A DNA stretch of 64,000 bases from Phytopythium helicoides (lineage: Eukaryota > Oomycota > Peronosporomycetes > Pythiales > Pythiaceae), in assembly GCA_024867545.1 (NCBI GenBank), contig JANFNE010000041.1, positions 124,001 through 188,000 of the forward strand, written 5' to 3'. Made by a program: the position numbers and the translations under genes. The first letter of the stretch is position 1. Each line of letters begins with the position of its first letter. Below the pieces are notes generated by a model, which was not told where the DNA came from, did no database searches, and was given only the letters and a program-made list of their open reading frames with translations. Below are positions 40,301 through 47,705 of the stretch, piece by piece.

Positions 40301-43300
40301 TTTTTGGCGGACCACCCGTGGTCACAACTGGATTCAAATAGTATCGGAGCTGAGACTGCCATTGAAAATCGAGTGAACTATTAACTTTCTTGGCAATGAG
40401 GGACTGGACGACGTCGCGGGCGTGTACATCCACTGTTATGAGAGTGATAATTTTCTGGCGGTCCAGAGGCGATAGAGATCCCTGTACAAGCCGAATGAGC
40501 TCCTCTAGACGCACACTTGATACATCCCAGTACTTTTTTAGTGATTCCTCATTGCCGTTTTCTTGCTCTTCAAGAGCAGCCTCAACCTCTTCCGTCCACA
40601 CCACTTGGCTAGCTAGCAGTGCCACTTGTGCTGGGTAATCGAATAGCCACGTATGCCTTGCGCAGTCCACACCCCACAACGCACTTCGCTCAATTGCGTC
40701 GAAAATGCCTTGGCGAAGCGTGTCTTGCATGACAGCAACAAGGTCGTTAAACCAGTTTTCGACGCTTCCGTGTATGAGATGCGAGTCCGGAAAGCGCACG
40801 ATTTCACCCTCTTTCGATCGCATTGCGATTGCTAAGTACCTCTCAACAATCTTTTCAGATGAGGATGAAGTACCGAGCTTCGTTAAGCGCCTCCCCGGCG
40901 GTAAAACCTGGGGTGGAGGATCTCCAGATCCAGGATGAGCAGTCTCAAACTCGAACGCCTCAATACCATCAAAGCAGTTTCCAAAATGGGGTTGGAGTCT
41001 TGGAGGTGAGTTGCCGTTCGAGAGGATCTCAAGTAAAGACGCATTCGACACGAAGTAGAATCGTGGGAAGATGTCTTTCTTGCCGTTAAGGTACTGGTTC
41101 AAAGCCTTTTGACAGATCTCAAGTTCGCCTTGTAGATCTCGTAGGATTTGCTCTCGCCCCTCTCGCTGACAGCATGCCACCAAAACACTAGGAAACATTA
41201 CGGCGTCAGCAAACAGCTCCTTGATCTCCTGGTCTACGTGTTGAAAACGCTGGAACTCGGATGGTAACTGTCGTTGGATATCACCGGTCGGGCTAAGAAA
41301 GATGGATTCCAAGCTGCACCATTGTCGTTGGAGTGAGATCCAGAGCTTGAGAATTACATCGACATTTCCCAACCGCAGCTGCCAATCGAACACCTTCTCT
41401 TTAAAGTAAGCGACAAACTTGCCGGCGGCAGCCATTGTCTGTAGCTGTAACTGGTGCTCTTCTAGCGATTCGATGATCGAATTGGGCATTTTGAGGATCA
41501 TAACATCTCCGTCTTTCTGATCACCACATGTCAGATCCTCATCTTCAAATTCTGGAGTTGCCTCTACATCAGAGATGCTTTTTGCAGACGAAGATGATGT
41601 TCGATGCTCAAGCTTAGGCTTTGGTTTTGATTGAGGTTTCGAAGGAGCTGGTTTAAATCCTGTTGTTCGATACAATACAAACTCTAGCTGGAAAGTGCTC
41701 CAAATCCTCTCGATAGCTTCTAGCTGCTGCTCGATTTTGAACTCGCGCGCAGCCATTTCAACAATATCGTTGACTTCATTCACATATCGGAATAGGTCAA
41801 GCCGTAGCACATCTTCAAATCGGAGTGCTGAGGGTGAGCTGCCAATTGCACCGTGCCGCGGAGTCTCTGGCTTTGCACTAAAATCTACACTAGAGCTAGA
41901 AGATAGCTCAAAATGCTTTCTAGTAAGCACCATCAAGTTCTTCCAGTGACGATCGCGTACAACAGGAGAGTGGAGGTTCTTCACGAGTGGAAGAATAACC
42001 GACATTTGCTGGAATTTCTGGATAAGAAACTGATACACGGCCCAATCCTTAACAGTTCGAACCGACGGAAATGCCGATTGGCGGCATCGTTCGATGGCGT
42101 CAAGCTCTTCAATTAACTCATCGGTATCAAGTACGTTCCACGTCAAGCTCTGCCACTTGTGGGTATAAATGTCATCAAGCAGCGATACAAAATCCCAGAC
42201 GTTCTTGAGTAGGACAAAGTCCCCTCGCAATGTCACGAGTAGGTCGTTCTTACTTGACAGAAGCTCAAACATATCCTCGAGTTCCAAAAGTCGCTCCGCC
42301 TCCATCTCAACAGATTTTAATTTGCCGTGATACTCATCCAAGCGGTCATAGGCTTCTGCGATAGCTTGCGAGCCGGTCGGAGCATGAAGTGGCGCAGAGA
42401 TTGTAAAGTCATCCTTTAGAGCCTGCACCCGTCGACTGAACTCCACAGTTTCTACACGTATGGACTCAACCATGAGGTTTTGAAGTGGCTGAATAGCCTC
42501 CTTCTTCTTGAAAGTCTTGTTCACCATGTTTTCCCATCGCATTGGTACCTGGTCTAGGAAGGAGAGTACATTCTCTTTTCCCACGTAAGATTGCTCAAGA
42601 GAAATCCCATTTTGCTTGAGAAGGCTGACAATAGAGCGAAGAGGTTCAAAGTTGACGAGAAGATCCTCGCGCATTAGATTTCGAACGTTTCGGATATGGT
42701 GCATACACCCCATAAGTGCATGTTTGCCAAACTCAAGATTTTCTGTTTCAACATCTTGATCAAGTCCGGCATTGACACGATGCATAAACTCATCCAGCCA
42801 AATGAGTTGGTTCACCACACGGTCGTGCAGGTACTGGGTAAACGTGTACACCCATTTGGTCACCCACGTTGACAGAGCCTGCTTGATAGGCAGCGAGTTT
42901 ATGCGCACAAAGCCGACGTCTTTGGCGTGTTTAGACTCAGAAATTTCGTTCTGAAGGCTAAGAAAGAATTGAATGCGCTCTTCAAAGATAGGTAGATCAA
43001 GTAACTGAGCAGGCATGGGAGCTTGTGCCATAACCACAACATTCGACTCTCGTCCAAGAAGCGAGGAGCCTCGAGCTGTACCCACGCGAGAAATTACTCC
43101 TGTATTTCCTGACGGTTGCACTGTATCGCTTTGTTGCATGATTGTCGAGATCATAGGGAGTTTTGCATGAGGGTATGGTCTCCAAGCAGACTCCAGGAAC
43201 TTTGAGAACATCTGTGGGAGATCCGTTGTCCACAAATATTCATACTTGAGTAGTGCTTGACGATAGCTGGTGCATGCACGATCGTTCTGATCGAGAAAAG

Positions 43301-46300
43301 TCGTTATATCTGCGATTAGAAGTTGAATTTGAACGTTTTCGCGCATCTCCTTCAAATAAGAGCCTTCGGAGCTATCAAGCCTCTTGAAAACTGCTGCGCA
43401 CCGTAAAATGTCTTCTACGCATCCCATGATGATGTTATATAGACCATTTTTTGTTGTTGTCGACTGAATGGCAGGAAAGTAGACAATATCCTTGCCGTAT
43501 AGATCAAGCTCAATTTCTAGCAAAGCAGGCAAGTCTTCGCTCTCGATACGCTTGGGGTCGAGCTGGTTCCGAAGATGTCGTAACGACTGAAGAACAACTC
43601 GCGTAAGACCGTCCTCTACCATCCCACTCACATAGTCGACGTATGAACGCCAGTCGGGGCTTCCCTGCGACACACGCAGACACTTTAGGGTCTCCTTGAG
43701 TAGTCGATGAATCTCATTGCCGCCTTCCTTGATTATGTGATACTTATGCTGGCATAAACCTTGCTGTAGCTCTTGAAATTCTGTGACCGAGAGAGCCTTG
43801 CTTTTTCGGTCGAAGAGAAGCGGGGGTGCAATCCAAGCTTCGAGAAGCTCGCTAACCCGTGCTTGATGCGTCTTCATCTGACTAAGCAGTGTGTTTGCCT
43901 CGTTGACATCGGTCATGGATTCCTTCAAAAATACGTCGATTCCGTGCGATTTCCAGTTAAGAGCCTTGACTCCCTTATTAAGAGCTTGGTCCATGCGGTC
44001 GAGATAATTCTTGACCAGTGGTCGCTCGACAGGCAGCAGCGTTGAGTGGATATTGTTATACATGTCCACTATCAGCCCGAGATTTCCAGTTTGACGACGA
44101 AAAACCTCTGCTCTCTTGTAGATCGCAAGTGCGTCTTCCGGAATGTCGAGCCCCAGCAAGAGAAAATACTTTACTTCTCTTAGTAGCTGCACTAGCGCTG
44201 TATCAAAGTTGACAAAGAGCTGACCAGCTGCTATCTGCGGCGTATTTGGCGGCACCATTATTGACTGCTGGTGTTGTTGCTGCTGCTGGGCGGTCTTGCT
44301 TATTGATCCGGATTCGTTTAATGCTGTGTATGGGAGTTGATCACGTCGTATCAGTGGCAGCTTCAGTTTGGCCTTGGAAGAGGTCTCGATAGAGATCCCC
44401 CACTGCTTTACCATGTAAACTTCATACTCTTGTAACATAGCCATAACGTTTGTGTACATTTTCATGGCCTCCTTTGAATCCTCACGCTCCAGCACTACTC
44501 GCGGCGACATCTGGGAGAGCTTCTCCATCGGAAAGCGGATTCTCTCTGCCAATCCTCGACACCATGTCACTGCTCCTGCAAACGGAGGTAGGTTGTGTGG
44601 AATTGGTGGCTCTTCGCGGTTCTCGACAAAGATTTGTTGCACTAGGTGTAAATCGCTTGCGTAGGCGGCGATAAGCGCGGTGTGCTTGCGCTCAAGCTCA
44701 TTCTTAATGATCGGTCGATCAAGCAACTCTTCAAAGCAGTCGAGGCATTTAAAGCGACCCATAACTGTTTTGGCGTCATCAAATGCTTGATTGATCACAG
44801 ACGCTAGGCGACGCTCAAGCTCCTTGTTGCGAGTGCGAAAAGTGTAAAAGTCGTCGTCGAAGTGCTTCGAATCGAGGTCCATCAAGTCGTAATTAACACT
44901 CTTCATTTGACCAAGTGTTTCCTGAAAATCATCGTGGATTTGGCGTACGCTTGTTGTGAGCGTCTTTCCCTTCGTGCCTCCAATCTCCATCTGGCCGAGT
45001 TTCTGGAACTGAAAAATGGTTTGAGTAAGCTCGAGAACGTCGTGGCAGCGCTCCAAGAACGCGTCAAGGCGGATGAACAAAGCATTGTTTTGGATTCGCC
45101 AAGGGTTGCTCGGAACTTCCGCGACTGATTTTGCCTTGTAGTCAAAGTAGACACTCTTGAAATGTGCACACACCTGCAATGAAACTTGAAGCATGTTGTT
45201 TGCTTGCTCGAGATCGTCTTGCTCAATGAGCTCAAATAGTTTCCTGCCGTTCAGATGCTTCATCGCTTTGCGGATGATTTCATTGCAAATTTGCCGGATC
45301 AAGACTACGAGGCGAGCAGGTGTGTTGTAGAACCGACTGCATTTCCACACGAGCAAAATGGAGTGCATAATGGGGCGGAACAAATCACGCGTTTCGGGAA
45401 AGTTCTCAGCGTTAATCAGTTTTTCAAACCATTTTGCCAATGGCTGCAAATAGTGGCGGTTGTCGTTCGCCTCAGCACGAGCAAGGAAGACTTCCTTGCA
45501 TAGTTTGGCGAACGGTACGTTGTACGTGCTCTTGGATGCATCGAGGTACTGCAATACTTTGCGAATACTGTCGGATTGGAGCTGAGCGAAGATTGAGTTC
45601 AGATTTTTTGCCTTAGCTCGCCAAAAGTACAATTCCTCCATTGGTCCCGCGTGGTTGTCATGGCTGTCTTGGCTCTGCCGTTGCTTTTTTGTTAATACTG
45701 TTTCGGGGTCAAGTTTGAGAATGTTTTTGATCTGCTTGGTCCAAGTGATGAGGCACCCTTCAAGGCCGTGGACTTGCTCTTTGCCTAATATTGTCGATCC
45801 AGAATGATGCAGACTCCCGTGTGAATTACTGGTGGCTGGTCCTTCAGTACCCGCTTTCACAGTTTTTAGTGCCGTCGATTTGGCAACGCTCTCCATAACG
45901 ATCTGGTCCCAAGGGAGCGGAAGGTAAGTTGCTCCTTTTGTCTGACCCAGGGTGATTTGCAGACTCGAGTAGAATCCGTGAACATTGCTGACAATCGACG
46001 CAGCCACCATCTCTGGCCACATCCGCTGGTTGCGGGGGTTTCCAATCAACGGGACGTATACGTTGTGCAGCAGCTGGGCCAAAGACTCGAGTGCTTTTTG
46101 TTCCATCGTACCAAACATCATCTCCTCATGAAATTTAGTCGGGCTGACTGGCGCCTTGATCGTCTTGATCATGTACAAGACACACACCGGCTGTCGTGGA
46201 CGCCCATTCAGTGTGGTTCCGCCGTCGGATCGGAAGAGCCCAGGAGGAGGTACGGCATACACCTCCACATTTCCACTCGTCTCTTTACCGTGATCCGTGA

Positions 46301-46505
46301 TCAATAGTAGTCGAGCGTCTGGTAGGTGCAAAAACTCGAACAGGATGTTCGCGACCGCCTCGGATGCGAACTTGCGGTTGAGTTTTTCGCTTTTGACTGC
46401 TGGAAACGTACGCAACACTAGTCGACGGATGAAATCCACGCGAGCGTCATCCTTCGGCGCGGTTGGTGGTGGCCCAGGTTCTGGAGCCGCCCGCTCCGTC
46501 TCCAT
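31377..46505 (-). CDS. axonemal dynein heavy chain, single 15.1-kb exon
   Basis: A 5,042-residue protein from ATG 46503-46505, uninterrupted. Order: N-terminal tail (WRAKAKNLNSIFAQL, RLVVLIRQICNEI), linker, then the AAA ring. P-loops are AAA1 GPAGTGKTETT (about residue 2118), AAA2 GPAGCGKSTIW (about 2440), AAA3 GCSGSGKSSLV (about 2795) and AAA4 GVGGSGKQSLS (about 3155). The coiled-coil stalk and microtubule-binding region run from about 3400 to 3680, then AAA5/6 and a C-terminal domain (FGEIMYGGHIVNE) ending VALLMEVV. It drives ciliary and flagellar sliding toward microtubule minus ends. Tail motifs resemble outer-arm-type chains (DNAH9/11/17-like), but the subclass is uncertain. At about 5,000 residues it is longer than most (about 4,500), with Ser/Gly-rich inserts in the C-terminal third. 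Expected in zoospore flagella. Confidence 0.95.
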   Translation of the reverse strand: METERAAPEPGPPPTAPKDDARVDFIRRLVLRTFPAVKSEKLNRKFASEAVANILFEFLHLPDARLLLITDHGKETSGNVEVYAVPPPGLFRSDGGTTLNGRPRQPVCVLYMIKTIKAPVSPTKFHEEMMFGTMEQKALESLAQLLHNVYVPLIGNPRNQRMWPEMVAASIVSNVHGFYSSLQITLGQTKGATYLPLPWDQIVMESVAKSTALKTVKAGTEGPATSNSHGSLHHSGSTILGKEQVHGLEGCLITWTKQIKNILKLDPETVLTKKQRQSQDSHDNHAGPMEELYFWRAKAKNLNSIFAQLQSDSIRKVLQYLDASKSTYNVPFAKLCKEVFLARAEANDNRHYLQPLAKWFEKLINAENFPETRDLFRPIMHSILLVWKCSRFYNTPARLVVLIRQICNEIIRKAMKHLNGRKLFELIEQDDLEQANNMLQVSLQVCAHFKSVYFDYKAKSVAEVPSNPWRIQNNALFIRLDAFLERCHDVLELTQTIFQFQKLGQMEIGGTKGKTLTTSVRQIHDDFQETLGQMKSVNYDLMDLDSKHFDDDFYTFRTRNKELERRLASVINQAFDDAKTVMGRFKCLDCFEELLDRPIIKNELERKHTALIAAYASDLHLVQQIFVENREEPPIPHNLPPFAGAVTWCRGLAERIRFPMEKLSQMSPRVVLEREDSKEAMKMYTNVMAMLQEYEVYMVKQWGISIETSSKAKLKLPLIRRDQLPYTALNESGSISKTAQQQQQHQQSIMVPPNTPQIAAGQLFVNFDTALVQLLREVKYFLLLGLDIPEDALAIYKRAEVFRRQTGNLGLIVDMYNNIHSTLLPVERPLVKNYLDRMDQALNKGVKALNWKSHGIDVFLKESMTDVNEANTLLSQMKTHQARVSELLEAWIAPPLLFDRKSKALSVTEFQELQQGLCQHKYHIIKEGGNEIHRLLKETLKCLRVSQGSPDWRSYVDYVSGMVEDGLTRVVLQSLRHLRNQLDPKRIESEDLPALLEIELDLYGKDIVYFPAIQSTTTKNGLYNIIMGCVEDILRCAAVFKRLDSSEGSYLKEMRENVQIQLLIADITTFLDQNDRACTSYRQALLKYEYLWTTDLPQMFSKFLESAWRPYPHAKLPMISTIMQQSDTVQPSGNTGVISRVGTARGSSLLGRESNVVVMAQAPMPAQLLDLPIFEERIQFFLSLQNEISESKHAKDVGFVRINSLPIKQALSTWVTKWVYTFTQYLHDRVVNQLIWLDEFMHRVNAGLDQDVETENLEFGKHALMGCMHHIRNVRNLMREDLLVNFEPLRSIVSLLKQNGISLEQSYVGKENVLSFLDQVPMRWENMVNKTFKKKEAIQPLQNLMVESIRVETVEFSRRVQALKDDFTISAPLHAPTGSQAIAEAYDRLDEYHGKLKSVEMEAERLLELEDMFELLSSKNDLLVTLRGDFVLLKNVWDFVSLLDDIYTHKWQSLTWNVLDTDELIEELDAIERCRQSAFPSVRTVKDWAVYQFLIQKFQQMSVILPLVKNLHSPVVRDRHWKNLMVLTRKHFELSSSSSVDFSAKPETPRHGAIGSSPSALRFEDVLRLDLFRYVNEVNDIVEMAAREFKIEQQLEAIERIWSTFQLEFVLYRTTGFKPAPSKPQSKPKPKLEHRTSSSSAKSISDVEATPEFEDEDLTCGDQKDGDVMILKMPNSIIESLEEHQLQLQTMAAAGKFVAYFKEKVFDWQLRLGNVDVILKLWISLQRQWCSLESIFLSPTGDIQRQLPSEFQRFQHVDQEIKELFADAVMFPSVLVACCQREGREQILRDLQGELEICQKALNQYLNGKKDIFPRFYFVSNASLLEILSNGNSPPRLQPHFGNCFDGIEAFEFETAHPGSGDPPPQVLPPGRRLTKLGTSSSSEKIVERYLAIAMRSKEGEIVRFPDSHLIHGSVENWFNDLVAVMQDTLRQGIFDAIERSALWGVDCARHTWLFDYPAQVALLASQVVWTEEVEAALEEQENGNEESLKKYWDVSSVRLEELIRLVQGSLSPLDRQKIITLITVDVHARDVVQSLIAKKVNSSLDFQWQSQLRYYLNPVVTTGGPPKKEVYIKICDFRSFYRYEYVGNCGRLVITPLTDRCYVTLTTALRLCLGGAPAGPAGTGKTETTKDLARGMGLQCYVFNCSDQMNYMTMADIFRGLAQTGAWGCFDEFNRISVEVLSVVATQVKTVLDGLVLILATGTRAATASAGGDGIGSASHEATSAPPVVMPPIGSCDFFGKTITLVPTVGFFITMNPGYAGRAELPENLKALFRSCAMIKPDLQPICENMLMAEGFLKARVLSIKFVTLYNLSSELLSKQKHYDWGLRAVKSVLLVAGSMRRALSSSSEEVVLMQVLRDFNTPRILPADYPVFLGLLNDLFPGQQLSHTKDEALRSKCIQVCASRKLQAEEGFMKKVMEYEAVLKVRHSVMLIGPAGCGKSTIWTTLAGCHNSIDTHDGEGPKPLTVFETVNPKAITADELYGYMTLENDWKDGVLSSIMRNMSKDVPPFNESQTYKWVVLDGDIDAVWIESMNTVMDDNKVLTLVSNERIPLTRSMRMVFEISSLINATPATVSRAGIIYVNESDIGWRPLAESWIQRRESTAESSTFPGIFSKYIDSIFGAMWEAKVEPVIPITAVAVVDTLCRLLDSVLNSLSEHEKTPDVLENAFIYCGMWAFGGALESDKSSDQRKVFSNIYKGIARYKLPSTSAAGSSPADTSVAATIANASIFDLFYDITKNELIPWSEKVPVFVNAGDLTFHSLVVPTVESTRLRSTIELLTQMHYPTLLVGCSGSGKSSLVGEFLKNLDDEIASSSIYLHHFMGAREFQLRLEKSLEKRSGRVYGPLQNRRMVYFLDDLNMPKPEEFGTQTSLALLRQYMDYNGWYDRQDLGLKRIIQDVQFIAAMNHKTGSYTINPRLQRHFSTICVSMPPKADLAIIFSTLITQHLQNFSDRIRKLASAVVSASVDLHEEVRASFVPTVAKFHYVFSIRELSALFQGLFMSRPEAYLNYSMRFCRLWLHECYRVFSDRMCISSDVQRFTEIIIEQAKKHFDEDQTELFSTPLICANFLSNGGGPQSSLSMNDTDTDDTNVLQYAPAPDKATLTRVLEGKLRAYNDVYPVMNLVLFDQALEHVTRIVRILSCSRGNALLIGVGGSGKQSLSRLSAFICGYNLFSLSMGATIGYSIVDLKEDLKDICRKAGVRPAKPLVLMITDSQITDERFLVPLNDLLTSGAVPDLFSQEEMDAMGSSLRSEAKSRGIPDTKEQLQEFFHERVRSNIHVILAFSPVGASLRTRCRDFPSLTNCCTIDWFHPWPKEALIDVSMQFLKSVDLSTHAIQENVCHHMAEMHLSVTTASLHYEKSHGRFNYVTPTSFLELIRFYQTLLASKRASQSTKINRLEVGLATLKKTAHDVAGLQEELKRTMKKVDERKKATDILLEQMGKQRGDAEVKQRRADQERAKASKAAEIASQIESQASVELAIAKPALDAAQQAVNCLNKASLTELKSMGKPPAGVEKVTAAVLMMIKNETKNFSWDNAKKMMAKVDSFKQSLEQYDKENIPPEVVARVEPLIQEDPNFNYEKMKSKSVAAANLCVWVINIIAFHHVYVRVKPLMDGLEEARRTKAEADAELESVQKMVAEVEAQLSTLQASFREATNEKAKVEAEAHACQERLSLAERLVNGLASENERWSREIDVLRAGETALIGDSLLAAGFVSYIGAFNASFRLQLWKHTWLSDILTREIPITLGNESTRRSTGSSNTAGDGDRLTGDGEQTGGARSSDNSIGGGGHVDATVDPMEMLSDNSSIAQWMNEGLPADRISIENGCIITSCERWPLLVDPQLQGILWLRARDFHRDEKKPQLVNQGTIRGIQSGAEAEELPPLVILQQSQKNWTKTLKTAISGGQNVILENIGETIDASLEPILMRRVYKKGRNWFMQFAAEEIEFDPRFRLFLHTKLPNPHYRPEILAYCTLIDFSVTERGLEDQLLANVVNLEQPELETQKRQLQQEFNGYQIQLLQLENQLLERLSSAPEDILSDVALIEGLEKTKLTANEVSVALMKGKEAEKDINLAREVYRPVANEASMLYFLMGQLSKVSHMYRYSLDSFMTFFYSALAKVARDPTVASTGTDTSATNFMSSASFAAAYERVPLLREALRWAMFVMVSRGLFEEHKLLFLTQLVLLLLRRGAIGASSGYTDEFARFLLQGPKAVGPDNGISWLSDSQWQALQALITLEPFERFVADLEESEQRFREWYNSPNPEHEKLPLDWRDLDKSAPFLKLLVIRCMRPDRLTQAIANFIGVTLPNGGQFLNCDGQLNSFAILKSAFKHSTPVTPMYFILSPGTDVVADVDKFAVQDEQRIKGVDYHNIALGQGQEEIAMKTLQISAENGYWVILNNVHLMPKWLLQLDKWLEQLSRTAKSTSYAALASMKTIEVEKSGDGERDRSRSVMVSSNGLHPAFRLFITSDPSPNIPIGVLERSIKLTNEPPTGLRANVKRAFCCFSKSEVDELEPRTRCILFALCYFHSLMLERKKFGTQGFNMSYPFASSDLIASSAVLRNYMDNAPARVPWQDLRYLFGEIMYGGHIVNELDRVVAATYLQYFLRDELLEELSMVPFADDATGGVGGGGGGNDAAGEGEASTSTSNQLQRRDFFAPKLSSGYDRILEHVNSTLVNETPTAFGLHPNAEVAFRTEHGNRLFETLLLFKRKEDSDVSSTENEVDEDGTGVIETKENVDSVQMIAEGVLQDILETYREFRFDIQELFFKHSSTDSSGSSSKGGRSASVAAALALAAAEEMDPFQNVLLQECERMNQLLDEMTSSLLELEMAFRGEVTLTEAMENLQECLYYERIPPSWEAVAYPSRRALAPWLANLQQRIAQLQEWSGQAPDLPLVLWLPGFFNPQSFLTAILQIAARKNNLELEKLAVATDITKRSMETVDAPSRDGQYVYGLYLEGARWDIGSSILDTSQPKEMYVTMPVINCRAVLATRRDAMSTSAGSNVFECPVYRTQQRGSTFIFSAQLRTKAPPSKWVLAGVALLMEVV

Positions 46506-46542
46506 GAAGGCTTAGTCCGCAAGTGGCTCCGTCTAAACAAAC

Positions 46543-47338
46543 CTACTCGTCTACTTCACCAGGCTCTTTCAGGACTGGGCAAGGTAGGAAGCGGAGAAAT
46601 GGTGAAGCGACGCTCGGGACCGTATCCGTCGCTTCACTTGGATCTTGTTGAAGTGCTTGCTCACAAACAAATTTAACCCCTTGGTTCCCAACGTCGTATC
46701 TTACGACATAACCGCATGAACTGCGAGCGATAGTCTCTGCATGATACGATTGATTCTCATTAGGACGAAGTGCTGGGAACCCAAGCATGAGTCGAGCGTC
46801 ATGAAGATTGGCTTGGCGACTCGACGGACACTCCATGCTGCGGCTGGATTTAGCGGTCGGGTAGAGGGCTTGCCGAGAGAGAGCTCATTGGTAGCGTCAT
46901 GGATTCCAACGCACGGGTTCGCAAGGCTGCATCCTTGCTCCGTTCCTCCTAGCAATACAAGTGTCGAGTCCTGACTGCTCACAAGGCCGTTGGAGTGAGG
47001 ATCCACCGCGCTAGGAGACCAAGTCACATCCTCTCGTGATCAAGAGCAGACCCACTGCTCAGCTGGACCCAGGCACTCGCGAAAACCAAGCTCCCTGCCT
47101 CGGCTTCAGCAGCGCGTCCAAGTTCAAGATCTCCACGGGGACTCGGGCGGTGGCTCCATCGGACGCTTGCGAGAGCCAAGCTGCATCTATCTGCTGCTGC
47201 TCAGTCACCTCGAGAGCTGCGTCGATGAGCGAGTGTCGTGCGCTAGCGAAAACCAAGCGACACCCGCGACGTTCAGCTTGACGACTCCAGCACGAGAGCG
47301 CCGTCGAGGGAACGCGTCTTCGTAACTTCGGTCGACAT
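46543..47338 (-). CDS. possible spliced hypothetical gene (WD-like composition), incomplete model
   Basis: Minus-strand pieces look like exons of one gene, but the model is incomplete. A frame ending in LLKPRQGAWFSR can be joined in phase by removing a GTGCCT...GAGAG intron (about 47046-47086 by eye) to DVTWSPSAVDPHSNGLV, which has WD-repeat flavour. A third frame (46836-46543, 97 residues from an ATG) ends only 38 bp before the dynein start codon, on the same strand. A first ATG could be 47338. I could not join all pieces with convincing splice sites. It could be a relic. Confidence 0.25.
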
Positions 47339-47705
47339 GCGCGGCCAGCCAACTTCTTCCCGGACTACAGCGGGGCGTCAAAGATGTACGTATGCGGTCG
47401 ATGAGGCTCTGGTCTCTCACCGCGCGGCGCAGTGCTCCGCAGCCACCATAGATCCTGCACTCGCCGTGAAAGCTACATTTATCTAGTTAGATATAGTGTA
47501 GCTACTGTGCAATTGGGTCAGAAAGCAATGTATTGCTAGCACTCGCCTTCGGCTCGCGGGCATGGCCGTGGTAAACCCGGCATCCTACGATAAAAGACAA
47601 TGACTGGGAATGGAACCCAGTGAAAATGCAACAATGCCTGAGTATACAGTGCTATCTGCGGGCAACGCTGAGCGCACCTGCAGACACTTTGTGGTCCCTG
47701 ATGTG
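47339..47705. other. 3' flank of the Fanzor pseudogene, candidate guide-RNA region
   Basis: This interval lies just past the Fanzor stop codon (minus-strand sense), where Fanzor/TnpB guide RNAs normally start or end. It contains a small perfect hairpin (47603-47608 with 47616-47621, loop AATGGAA on the plus strand) and a GCC-TTC-GGC hairpin near 47547. I cannot define the transposon end or an RNA with certainty. Confidence 0.3.
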
